Assembly (NCBI RefSeq): GCF_030518155.1
Contig: NZ_JAULRU010000418.1
Span: forward strand, 1 to 64,000
DNA: 64,000 nucleotides
Source of the DNA: Gilvimarinus gilvus
Lineage (GTDB): Bacteria > Pseudomonadota > Gammaproteobacteria > Pseudomonadales > Cellvibrionaceae
Reading direction: 5' to 3'
Shown here in pieces: positions 1 through 7,428 of the stretch. The notes under the pieces are model-generated. The model worked only from the letters and a program-made list of their open reading frames with translations. It did no database searches and was not told the origin of the DNA. Positions within the stretch are counted from its first letter, which is position 1; each line of letters opens with the position of its first letter. The position numbers and the translations under genes were made by a program.

Positions 1-1
1 G

Positions 2-21
2 GGCAATGCTGTTCACTTAAG
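2..21. repeat. Left terminal inverted repeat of the IS4-family element
   Basis: GGCAATGCTGTTCACTTAAG is the exact reverse complement of 1407-1426. Just inside it, AATGCTG and CAGCATT could form a small hairpin at the end of the element. Confidence 0.95.
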
Positions 22-1362
22 AGGAGCAGCATTGCGATCCACCGGATAGCGAGTCTTTGATATCTTAACCGTTCGAGGCGTTGTTGGTCTCGAACGCCTT
101 TCTAAAAACAGGCTGCCGACTCCGGCTCTAAGCTCTGACAATCGCCGCCCTGTCCCCGACAGTGGATTGGAACCCGCCATCACAATCAGCTGCACGGCTA
201 TGTACTGACAGACTGGCTTAAAGCGTATCTGCGATGGCGAGCGCTCAAAGGCTATGGCTGCCAGCGCCGCCTCTCGCCGGATAATATTGTACGTCAACAG
301 CAAGCCCCACAACTCCTGATAGACCAGCTCTACCTTCTTGCTACGCAGCGTGACCGCGTTTTGTTGCATTGAGCTTTTTATATCTCTAAACCCCAGCTCT
401 ATCTCCCAGCGCTCTTGGTATAGCTTGGCAATATCGCTGGCGCTGTATTGTTCTACTGGCAATGAAGTCAACACCGTTTTCATGCCTCCTTTCACTTGAT
501 AACTGACTTGCCTGGCGTCCCAGTACTCGGGTAGCGCCGGGTTTTTCTTTCTTGCTTGAGGGGATACCTGCATACGCACCAACGCATCGTTTTTCCCATA
601 AACGGCGAGCGTCTCTCGCTTAATATTTTTCCGCTCAGGGATCAGCCAGTGACGGCTTTCACCTTGTGTGGCAAGCGTGAGCAGTAGGTCCGCGCTCCAA
701 AACCCCTTATCAAACAAAGTGATTGAGCGATCAGGTAGCTGGGAGAGAAACGAGGTGGCAAGAGGAATTTCTCCCCGGCGGTAGGGGCTAATCTGCGCGT
801 CCACGACCGTATGCGAGCGGACATTCATCAGGGCGACTAGCCGCAGCATCGGAAACGGCGTCTGGCGCTGAGTGGAGGTATTGCCCGAGCCAAAGTGCTC
901 ACGCAACTCTGCTGTGTCCTGTGTTCGAAACAAGGCCCCGTCGACGGCAAAGACTTGGAGTCCTTGCCACTGATCGCCCGGATAACGCTCATGTCCCCAA
1001 CACTGTCCTGTTTGACGGAACAGCCATTGTACCGGGTCTGCGCCGAGGCGTTTACGTGCCTCGGTTATACCGCTGCGAGCCAGAAGTTCTTGTGACGCCA
1101 ATCCTTGCGCACAAATGTTCAGACGCCGAGCCACTTCATGTACGGGCTCATCACGAAAGACCGCCATACCTAAGACAAGCCATAGTACCTGATCGGCAGG
1201 CAATCGACGCCTACGGATACTGGCTGAGTGTGTTAAACGCAAGGCAGACTCAACCCACTCAACGGGGATGTTGTGCGTAAAGGTACTAAGGTCGGAGAAG
1301 TTAAAGAGATCACTTAGGTCGAGAAGGTCTTGTTGAAAAGCCATAAAAAAATCCGATTCCAT
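13..1362 (-). CDS. IS4-family DDE transposase
   Basis: This 449-residue protein catalyses cut-and-paste movement of the surrounding element. The catalytic acids are visible: D141 in AVDGALFRTQD, D218 in TLFDKGF and E322. The last lies in an exact IS4 Y-x2-R-x3-E-x6-K signature formed by Y315, R318, E322 and K329. An N-terminal helical domain (about residues 30-110) precedes the catalytic core. Length and motifs are normal for the family and no frameshift is seen. It is the only gene in the element. Its stop codon (complement of 13-15) is inside the left inverted repeat, so coding fills almost the whole element. Confidence 0.95.
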   Translation of the reverse strand: MESDFFMAFQQDLLDLSDLFNFSDLSTFTHNIPVEWVESALRLTHSASIRRRRLPADQVLWLVLGMAVFRDEPVHEVARRLNICAQGLASQELLARSGITEARKRLGADPVQWLFRQTGQCWGHERYPGDQWQGLQVFAVDGALFRTQDTAELREHFGSGNTSTQRQTPFPMLRLVALMNVRSHTVVDAQISPYRRGEIPLATSFLSQLPDRSITLFDKGFWSADLLLTLATQGESRHWLIPERKNIKRETLAVYGKNDALVRMQVSPQARKKNPALPEYWDARQVSYQVKGGMKTVLTSLPVEQYSASDIAKLYQERWEIELGFRDIKSSMQQNAVTLRSKKVELVYQELWGLLLTYNIIRREAALAAIAFERSPSQIRFKPVCQYIAVQLIVMAGSNPLSGTGRRLSELRAGVGSLFLERRSRPTTPRTVKISKTRYPVDRNAAPLK

Positions 1363-1406
1363 GCTTGAAATCGGATTTTCTACTAGGCCACGCTGTACTT
1401 CAAATG

Positions 1407-1426
1407 CTTAAGTGAACAGCATTGCC
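1407..1426. repeat. Right terminal inverted repeat of the IS4-family element
   Basis: Exact 20-bp reverse complement of 2-21. The next base, 1427, starts host sequence that matches the structured repeat found again at 31726-31905. Confidence 0.95.
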
Positions 1427-1446
1427 ACTGTGTGGGGCCTTTTTTA
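1427..1446 (+). terminator. Right half of a tRNA-type terminator split by the IS
   Basis: ACTGTGTGGGGCC followed by six T matches the 3' part of the intact terminator at 31881-31905 (read on the minus strand), whose stem begins GGCTCC. Here that left arm is missing because the IS end abuts position 1427. The left arm, and probably a plus-strand tRNA gene, should lie just upstream of the window. Confidence 0.6.
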
Positions 1447-1601
1447 TGCCTGTTAAAAATACCGCAGCCGACAGGACGGGACGATAACCCGCGAAGCGGT
1501 GTTCGACTCATTCGCCGGGAGCGAATGAGCACAGCCACAAGGCTGCCCGAAGGGGGAGCACCACGGATGGTGCGAAAAACAAAATGGCAGGATAGCCATT
1601 C
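1427..1601 (+). repeat. Structured tRNA-terminator-associated repeat, copy A
   Basis: About 175 bp, nearly identical to the reverse complement of 31726-31905 with scattered substitutions. It contains serial hairpins: CCGC/GCGG around 1489-1499, an 8-bp stem TCATTCGC (1508-1515) with GCGAATGA (1521-1528), CAGCC/GGCTG just after, and GCACCA (1558-1563) with TGGTGC (1568-1573). No plausible protein is encoded. Further right, TCCCGTCCTGT at 1657-1667 is the inverse of 1471-1481. This suggests a degenerate inverted piece of the same repeat, so the structure may extend to about 1700. Confidence 0.75.
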
Positions 1602-1869
1602 TGCACAGCGGGTATGCGCTGCCCGAAGGGAGAGGGCCAGGGAAGGACCGAGTGTATCCCGTCCTGTTCGTCGCTGCTCCATTTAGTTGGGCTTTGGGGC
1701 TGCGGTGGCGTACATACTCGGTTTGGCGCCGCGGATCCCATAATTGGGCCATTTTTAAGCTCAATTATCATACTTCTGTCATATTCCTGTGCGAACTTAA
1801 CTCTGAAGCGGAACTTAACCGTGTTCTGCCGCTCTACAGTCAGGTAATAAAGACATTGAGGTAATTTTG
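1602..1869. other. Non-coding spacer with a degenerate inverted repeat fragment
   Basis: Open frames here lack ribosome-binding sites and are built from repeat sequence. The stretch 1615-1700 repeats short motifs of copy A (CTGCCCGAAGGG, TCCCGTCCTGT) in rearranged order. From about 1740 the sequence becomes AT-richer and leads to the small gene at 1870, so a promoter is expected in 1740-1860. I could not assign a convincing -35/-10 pair. Confidence 0.4.
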
Positions 1870-1953
1870 ATGCAAGACTATCTAGAAGAGTTGCTCGATG
1901 TAACTCAAGACGATTTAGACGATGAATACTGCGAAGACTACGCCGAAGTATAA
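1870..1953 (+). CDS. Possible 27-residue highly acidic small protein
   Basis: An ATG preceded by TTGAGGT (a plausible ribosome-binding site) opens a 27-codon frame ending at TAA 1951-1953. The product is strikingly acidic: MQDYLEELL, then DVTQDD, and a tail rich in Asp, Glu and Tyr, with no Lys or Arg. A perfect hairpin starts on its stop codon. I do not recognise it. The acidic bias, the ribosome-binding site and the hairpin at the end favour a real small gene, but such a short frame can arise by chance. Confidence 0.35.
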   Translation: MQDYLEELLDVTQDDLDDEYCEDYAEV

Positions 1954-1973
1954 TGGCCACACACTGGCCATTA
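1951..1973 (+). terminator. Perfect 9-bp hairpin after the small acidic frame
   Basis: TAATGGCCA (1951-1959) and TGGCCATTA (1965-1973) form a perfect stem with the loop CACAC. No U-tract follows, so it may act as an mRNA 3'-end stabiliser or weak terminator, not a canonical intrinsic terminator. Confidence 0.4.
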
Positions 1974-2142
1974 TCGGCCGGTTTCCTACCTGAAAGCCCT
2001 AAAATCGGAACTAAATCCCACATTTACACCACACTTCGGCTCAAAATCAAGTCAATTGCTGATTTATAAGCAAGCCAACCCTATAATCAAGCTATGACTT
2101 GGACAAGTTGGTAATTGCCCGACTGGAGTAACAGGTGTTCGA

Positions 2143-3477
2143 ATGTCTGCCCGTGACGAACTGAAAGAAGCGATAGCGATCTTTGTCGATGAACGAGTCG
2201 ATAGGGAGCTGCAATATCCGGAATTCGAAGCCGTAATGGATGGTTTTGTGCCCATGCCTGACTTCGCCGGAAAAACCGTAAAGGCGGTCTACCTTCTAAT
2301 CAATCGCGATTTCAAACTTAAAGCCTGCGTGTTTTTCAAGGTTGATTTCGATGTGAACGGCATGATCACGGCTAAGTGGAACGTGCCATTGCAACAATTG
2401 GCAACTTCGGCAGCGAAAGGACCCGATTTGGGTGCGGGTCCAATAGCCCTGGCATGCTATAGCCAGTGTTCGATTCCCGTTCAGCAAGGCAGCTTGTGGG
2501 ATCCAGTTATGGAGCCTGGCCGAAACAGCTTTGTGCTGCTTAAAAAGTCGACTGCCGCAAACAAGCTTGGCCTCGTATTCCCGGACATCGAAGACGACTC
2601 TAGGCTTGTTAATGCTTCGGTAAATGACCGTGAATTAAAAGATAAGCTAGAGCGGGAATACGCCAGAGAGATGCGCACTCGACTCGCTCACACATTGAAA
2701 GAGCAACGGTTGCGAATCAACACCATAAAGAGCCAAGCGGCCTTGAAACTGGATGGGCTCAAGCGCGAACATCAGGATAGGTTAGGTAAGTATCAGGCAG
2801 AAATAAGAAATTTGCAGGAGTCAAATCTGGCACTGCAAAGCCAGGTAGATAGTCTGCACAAAGACTTAGAGCTTAAAGATACCAAGGTACAAGGTATTCG
2901 CGAATATTTTGAGCATAAGCTGAGTTCGACGAAAATGGATGGCGGGGCCCAGCTTGAAGCTTTAGAGCAAGGCTATTCGCAAGAGTTAGAATTGCGTATT
3001 GCGGAGGTAAGTGAAGAGCTGCAGCAGCAGCTGGACATGAAGGACATGGAGCTGTTTTATCGGCAGCAGCAGGAAGAGGCGCTGCGAGAAGAATTGGATA
3101 AACTGCGTGGCGAGCACGAAGAACTGGTAGAGCACGGTGCCACTAAAATACTCGACCCGCTTACCAAAGCGGGAATTAGTTTTGTTGCTTATCAGCCCGG
3201 ACTTGGGCAGATTACTTTGCCCCCCGAGGAGGTGGCAAACTTTGTTTCTTCTCCGTTGGAATTCGCCGCAGACAAGTGTGGCGTACCCATTGAAAATTAC
3301 CGCTTGTGGCTAGACCACTTTCAATCGCCATACTGTAATGCCAAGGATCAGGACGGAGAAGAGTGTGGTGTAGGAGTGAAGCGTGTGCCAGAACCCACTG
3401 ATTTTCACGATGGCGAAACCAACCGATGCGATGCTCACCGCAGTATTGGTGGCGGCTTAGTCGCCGGGAGAGGCTAG
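2143..3477 (+). CDS. Conserved coiled-coil protein of unknown function
   Basis: This 444-residue cytoplasmic protein has no signal peptide or membrane segment. The N-terminal part (about 1-150) is a mixed alpha/beta globular region. Residues about 165-330 form long charged heptad-like helices rich in Glu, Lys, Gln and Arg (repeated LEQ, EEL and KDLELKD segments), as in a coiled coil. The C-terminal part (about 335-425) is globular again, with a cluster of cysteines (C398, C407) and histidines near the end. I do not recognise the family; the coiled coil could attract misleading similarity to SMC-like proteins. Its stop overlaps the GTG start of the next gene by one base, so it heads a three-gene operon ending at 5553. 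Confidence 0.85.
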   Translation: MSARDELKEAIAIFVDERVDRELQYPEFEAVMDGFVPMPDFAGKTVKAVYLLINRDFKLKACVFFKVDFDVNGMITAKWNVPLQQLATSAAKGPDLGAGPIALACYSQCSIPVQQGSLWDPVMEPGRNSFVLLKKSTAANKLGLVFPDIEDDSRLVNASVNDRELKDKLEREYAREMRTRLAHTLKEQRLRINTIKSQAALKLDGLKREHQDRLGKYQAEIRNLQESNLALQSQVDSLHKDLELKDTKVQGIREYFEHKLSSTKMDGGAQLEALEQGYSQELELRIAEVSEELQQQLDMKDMELFYRQQQEEALREELDKLRGEHEELVEHGATKILDPLTKAGISFVAYQPGLGQITLPPEEVANFVSSPLEFAADKCGVPIENYRLWLDHFQSPYCNAKDQDGEECGVGVKRVPEPTDFHDGETNRCDAHRSIGGGLVAGRG

Positions 3478-4427
3478 TGAGCGCGCTAAGTGCCGACGCT
3501 GAGCTCTTGGATCGCGCCATGCAAGTGCGTTATCAGCCTGTTTACCTGCCAGAATGTACTAAAGCTGGGGTCACCGTGCGACTACGCCGTGATGATTTGA
3601 TTGACGATCTGGCGGTAGGCAATAAGTTTTATAAATTGTTTTTAAATATAAAGCAGGCTAAAGCTTCCGGTAAAAACCGGATTGTTACGCAAGGTGGCCC
3701 CTGGTCGAATCATATTTTGGCAACGGCGCTGGTATCGGCTCAATATGGGTTGAAGAGCAAAGCGTTTATCCGAGGCGCACATCACCGCTTTTTCAGTGAA
3801 ACATTAAAGGACTGCATCTCAAATGGGATGGAGCTAGAGTTCGTTAGCACTTCGAAGTATGACCAGTTAGGTGCGCAAGATGTTCAGGCTGAGGATTTTT
3901 TTGTGCCCGAAGGGGGAAGTAATAAAGCAGGCGTTGCCGGTTGTGAATACATCGGGCGTGCGCTAAAAGCACTTCCATACAAGCCAGCGAGTGTATGCGT
4001 GGCTGTGGGCACGGGCGGAACCTTCGCCGGATTGGTAAAAGGCTTGAATGGGTGGTGCCATACAGTAGGAGTGCCTGTTTTAAAGGCCGCCTCCGGTTCA
4101 ACTAAACTGTATGGTCTGGACTCAATTAGCCGCTATCCGTGGAGCTTAATATGGGGCTTTCATTTGGGGGGGTACGCAAGGAAACTACCCAGAAGTGCAC
4201 TGGACTTTTGTAGACAATTTGAAGCCAGAAATTCTATTGCACTCGATCCAGTCTATACGCTGAAGCTGTTGTGGAGTATTGAGCGCCTGGCGTCTCTCGG
4301 TTATTGGCGGCGAGGTCAGAGCGTGGTGGCCTTGCACACAGGTGGGTTGCAAGGGCGCAGAGGTTTTTCTGACCAACTCGATTGGCAGGAACCCAAATCA
4401 CTTAACGCAAGTAATTGTTATGGATAA
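3477..4427 (+). CDS. PLP-dependent ACC deaminase/D-cysteine desulfhydrase family enzyme
   Basis: About 316 residues from the GTG at 3477, chosen because GGGAGAGG lies just upstream and the TAGTG junction overlaps the preceding stop. An upstream ATG at 3426 would overlap the previous gene by 52 bp. Family features are visible: GNKFYKL with the likely PLP lysine, QGGPWSNH in place of the usual QSNH substrate loop, and a glycine-rich AVGTGGTFAGL phosphate-binding loop. Members cleave ACC or D-cysteine to an oxo-acid and ammonia (plus sulfide). Which substrate this one uses cannot be read from sequence. It overlaps the downstream cNMP/rhodanese gene by 8 nt. Pairing with a rhodanese domain would suit a sulfur-linked activity, which is inference. 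Confidence 0.85.
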   Translation: MSALSADAELLDRAMQVRYQPVYLPECTKAGVTVRLRRDDLIDDLAVGNKFYKLFLNIKQAKASGKNRIVTQGGPWSNHILATALVSAQYGLKSKAFIRGAHHRFFSETLKDCISNGMELEFVSTSKYDQLGAQDVQAEDFFVPEGGSNKAGVAGCEYIGRALKALPYKPASVCVAVGTGGTFAGLVKGLNGWCHTVGVPVLKAASGSTKLYGLDSISRYPWSLIWGFHLGGYARKLPRSALDFCRQFEARNSIALDPVYTLKLLWSIERLASLGYWRRGQSVVALHTGGLQGRRGFSDQLDWQEPKSLNASNCYG

Positions 4428-5553
4428 TTTAGTGCAACAAAATCATGCGCCAGTCCCCGTAGATCCGGTGTTGATCAAATCTCTGGTGCCAATCAAAGAA
4501 ATGAGTTCGGCTCACCTAAGTGAGCTACTCAAGTACGCGCAAACTGAATTTTTATACAAGGGCCAGACTTTATTTAACCGTGGCGCGGTTGATCATTGTC
4601 ACTTGTACCTGTTGTACGGTGATATCCTGCTGGAAGATGACAAGGGGCAGGAAACTCTGATTAAAGGTCGTGCATCCTTGTTGCCCATCGCACATTCAAA
4701 GCCGCGTAAGTATCAGGCTACAGCTCTTACCGATTGTTCCGTATTGCGGTTTGACAGTGAGGTTTTGGATAAATTGCTCACCTGGAGTCAAGTTGCAGAT
4801 TATTTACATACGATAATTGCGCGCGATCGTGATATGGATGAGGATGTTCAATGGATGATGCAAGTCTTGCATTCCAACCTTTTTTTCAAAGTATCCCCTC
4901 TGAATGTTGATGAAATATTTGCCAAAATGACGGCTAGATTGGTCGATGCTGATGAGGTCATCATACGACAAGGGGAGTTAGGGGAGCATTGCTATTTTAT
5001 TAAGGAGGGGCGTGCAGAAGTAACCAGACAAGGTGCCACTGGTGTCGAGTTGATTGCCGATATTGGTGAGGGGCGCTGTTTTGGCGAAGACGCATTGGTA
5101 AACGATGCCCCACGTAATGCCACGGTTACAATGACTACCGACGGTGTCTTGATGTGCTTAATGAAGCAAGATTTTTATCGGTTGATTAAATCCCCCGAAG
5201 TGTCGGAAATTTTGTTTAAAGATCTGGACACCGGTGAAAAATCGACACATGTTTTAGTGGATGTTCGTTCTGACGAAGAGTATGGGGAAGGGCACCTTCC
5301 TTACGCGGTTAATGTTCCGTTGCATTTGCTTGGAATAAAATCACGGCTGCTGCGCCTCGGTGTAGAGTATGTCTGCTATTGTGATACGGGGCGCAGGAGT
5401 CAGGCAGCTGCACACTTATTGACTGAGCAGGGTTACTCCGTAAAGGCGCTTGCGCAGTGTGATGCCGTGTTTAGTGCCCCAGAGCAGGTTGCAACGATGG
5501 AAGTTGGGAACAACTATGTGTTGCGTGACGGTCGTTCTGTGTCCGGCCAGTAG
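4420..5553 (+). CDS. Double cyclic-nucleotide-binding plus rhodanese protein
   Basis: 377 residues from the ATG at 4420, which overlaps the upstream stop by 8 nt (ATGGATAA). Two cNMP-binding folds lie at about 25-130 and 150-255. The second keeps a phosphate-binding cassette (FGEDAL at 221-226, PRNAT with R232). The first is degenerate. A rhodanese domain follows (about 272-360) with active-site loop CDTGRRS and catalytic C321, so sulfurtransferase activity is possible. There is no DNA-binding domain, so this is not a CRP-type regulator. The likely role is a cyclic-nucleotide-gated sulfur-transfer or sensing protein. Its 3' end overlaps the convergent DUF1853 gene by 40 nt. Confidence 0.88.
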   Translation: MDNLVQQNHAPVPVDPVLIKSLVPIKEMSSAHLSELLKYAQTEFLYKGQTLFNRGAVDHCHLYLLYGDILLEDDKGQETLIKGRASLLPIAHSKPRKYQATALTDCSVLRFDSEVLDKLLTWSQVADYLHTIIARDRDMDEDVQWMMQVLHSNLFFKVSPLNVDEIFAKMTARLVDADEVIIRQGELGEHCYFIKEGRAEVTRQGATGVELIADIGEGRCFGEDALVNDAPRNATVTMTTDGVLMCLMKQDFYRLIKSPEVSEILFKDLDTGEKSTHVLVDVRSDEEYGEGHLPYAVNVPLHLLGIKSRLLRLGVEYVCYCDTGRRSQAAAHLLTEQGYSVKALAQCDAVFSAPEQVATMEVGNNYVLRDGRSVSGQ

Positions 5554-6443
5554 TCGGACACCACGAAAAATCTCTTTTTTTCTTTCCATTTGCCGTCAAA
5601 ATCGCGAAACAGCTCAGCAACCATACGCGGGCGATTATCATAGCGAATCTGGCTTGCTAGCGCGATTTTAAGTTGCTGCGCGCTAAGCGGCTGTAGACGG
5701 GCGTGGTATATTGCTGGGCCCAGCCAGCGGTTGCGTGGAATCACTGAATAGAACTCAGCTGCACACACTTTGTCTAAATTGGCAACATGAAGCCATACAT
5801 TTTGCTTGTGCCTAATTAGGCGGTCGGAAATCGGCTTTATATGGTCGAATGGGAAAAACAACATACCTTTGAGTATGAGCGCTTGTTCTGTATTAGCGTT
5901 GTCTATATTCAGTTGCCGCAACCTGTTCTGGGTTATCTCATGTCCGAGAATTGGAAATTGATGTTCCTGCATGCGGCCAATCTTTTTACCTAAGTTATCA
6001 TTGGTGTTAGGTCCTATCCACTGGTCATAGTTGTTTTCGTCGGAACCCGAGAGCAGATAGAACTTCACTGCGGCTTCAATGTGTATTTGGCGGGTTCCTT
6101 GTTTAACGATAAAATCCAAAGCACCAAGTGTTCTGCCAGACTTGCTAATCTGTAAGTTGTAAGCGAGCACTTCAGTTTGCGTTGTGCGCTGCCAGAAAAA
6201 CGCCCACAAAGATTCAAAGTAGAGCCCGAGCCTGGTGCTTTTACGCTTGGCAAGGTGCTTAAACAGTGGATCAGGGTCTCGATCCAACTTGCGCAGCCAA
6301 GCTGCGCAATTAGCCAAATCGTTCTCAGGGCTATATAGGTTCACGCCACACATCTTTTCGGCACAAATCAGATCCGGGCCCAGGCAGCTCTGAGCAAGGT
6401 CACGTACCTGTGGCGTTGCTAGCGAATGTAAAAATTCAGTCAA
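5514..6443 (-). CDS. DUF1853 family protein, nuclease-like core
   Basis: This 309-residue cytoplasmic protein belongs to DUF1853, known from many gammaproteobacteria without a proven function. The central segment RLGLYFESLW ... GALDFIV ... HIEAAVKFYL resembles a PD-(D/E)xK nuclease core, with an early Glu, an Asp, then an E-x3-K pair. This fits the proposed restriction-endonuclease-like fold of the family. It is transcribed away from nadK and towards the cNMP/rhodanese gene, overlapping the latter's end by 40 nt. Length is normal. The enzymatic role is inference. Confidence 0.85.
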   Translation of the reverse strand: MTEFLHSLATPQVRDLAQSCLGPDLICAEKMCGVNLYSPENDLANCAAWLRKLDRDPDPLFKHLAKRKSTRLGLYFESLWAFFWQRTTQTEVLAYNLQISKSGRTLGALDFIVKQGTRQIHIEAAVKFYLLSGSDENNYDQWIGPNTNDNLGKKIGRMQEHQFPILGHEITQNRLRQLNIDNANTEQALILKGMLFFPFDHIKPISDRLIRHKQNVWLHVANLDKVCAAEFYSVIPRNRWLGPAIYHARLQPLSAQQLKIALASQIRYDNRPRMVAELFRDFDGKWKEKKRFFVVSDYWPDTERPSRNT

Positions 6444-6528
6444 AGGCTCGATGATAAGCTCCGTTTATTGTTGGCGTGATATGATCCTCTTGCCATAATA
6501 TTAATAATTCAAAGCTGTGGGGACCCTG

Positions 6529-7428
6529 ATGACACAATTTTCTCGTATTGGGCTTATAGGCCGCTTAAACAACGACCGGGCCAAGTATACCGTACGCCGC
6601 CTAATACAGTTTTTACAGACGTGCGAGGCAATCGTTGTTGTCGAGCAGCAAACGGCTATGCTCTGTGAAGTGGACACGGAGTATCCGGGCATTGATGTTG
6701 TCGATATGGCGGAGCTTGGCCGAAGTTGCGATTTGGCCATTGTGGTTGGCGGTGATGGCAGCCTCCTCAGTGGCGCGCGAGACCTAGTTGAGTACAACGT
6801 GCCTATTCTGGGTATTAATCGCGGCCGTTTAGGCTTTCTAACCGACATCGTACCTGAAGATATTGAACAAAAAATATCCGAAGTATTGACGGGAAAGTAC
6901 GTTACTGAAGAGCGGTTTATGCTCGACATGCAAGTCGAGAGGGCCGGCCAGACGTTGTGTGGTGGGGATGCGTTAAATGACGTTGTATTGCACCCTGGCG
7001 AGTTTATCCGGATGCTCGAGTTCGAACTCTACGTCGATGGCCACTTTGTTACATCGCAACGTTCAGATGGCATGATCGTATCGACTCCGACCGGTTCTAC
7101 CGCTTATGCGCTAAGTGGAGGCGGCCCGATTATGCACCCGAAGCTTGACGCCATTGGCCTGATTCCAATGAACCCGCACACCTTGAGTAGTCGCCCCATG
7201 GTAGTGCCCGGTGACAGCGTTATTGATATTTTAGTGGGCGAGGGTAACAGTGCCATTCCGCAGGTCACCTGTGACGGACAGACCCACGACCCGGTGCGTG
7301 GTGGAGACCGGGTCGTCATCAGCAAAAAGCCGCAAAAGCTACTTTTAATCCACCCGCTTAACCATAATTTTTACGAGCGCTGTCGCTCTAAGTTGGGTTG
7401 GGGGGGACACCTTCTTGAGAAGTCATGA
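6529..7428 (+). CDS. nadK: NAD kinase
   Basis: Phosphorylates NAD to NADP with ATP or polyphosphate in the cytosol. 299 residues from the ATG at 6529, selected over an in-frame GTG at 6517 because GGGGAC sits about 7 nt upstream. Hallmarks are GGDG at 74-77, GRLGFL at about 99-104, LNDVVLHPG, and the STPTGSTAYALSGGGP segment that binds the dinucleotide. Size matches E. coli NadK (292). The next gene starts at an ATGA overlap, so the two are co-translated. Divergent from DUF1853 across about 85 bp that should hold both promoters. Confidence 0.97.
   Translation: MTQFSRIGLIGRLNNDRAKYTVRRLIQFLQTCEAIVVVEQQTAMLCEVDTEYPGIDVVDMAELGRSCDLAIVVGGDGSLLSGARDLVEYNVPILGINRGRLGFLTDIVPEDIEQKISEVLTGKYVTEERFMLDMQVERAGQTLCGGDALNDVVLHPGEFIRMLEFELYVDGHFVTSQRSDGMIVSTPTGSTAYALSGGGPIMHPKLDAIGLIPMNPHTLSSRPMVVPGDSVIDILVGEGNSAIPQVTCDGQTHDPVRGGDRVVISKKPQKLLLIHPLNHNFYERCRSKLGWGGHLLEKS

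Larger units (their letters stand above)
2..1426 (-). mobile_element. IS4-family insertion sequence, complete
   Basis: The element is bounded by perfect 20-bp inverted repeats (2-21 and 1407-1426) and carries one intact transposase gene on the minus strand. The transposase stop codon lies inside the left repeat. Only one base of left flank is in the window, so the target duplication cannot be checked. The right end is joined directly to half of a terminator hairpin (1427-1446). The matching intact hairpin near 31881-31905 shows that the element inserted into a tRNA-type terminator. Intact ends and an intact DDE enzyme suggest it is recent and potentially active. Confidence 0.93.

Noticed and set aside
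921-1280. 119-codon open frame antisense to the transposase
   Set aside because: Shadow of the transposase gene; no ribosome-binding site and no recognisable product.
1383-2023. Several overlapping open frames (60-171 codons) in the spacer right of the IS
   Set aside because: They are translations of the structured repeat, overlap each other on both strands, and have no ribosome-binding sites.
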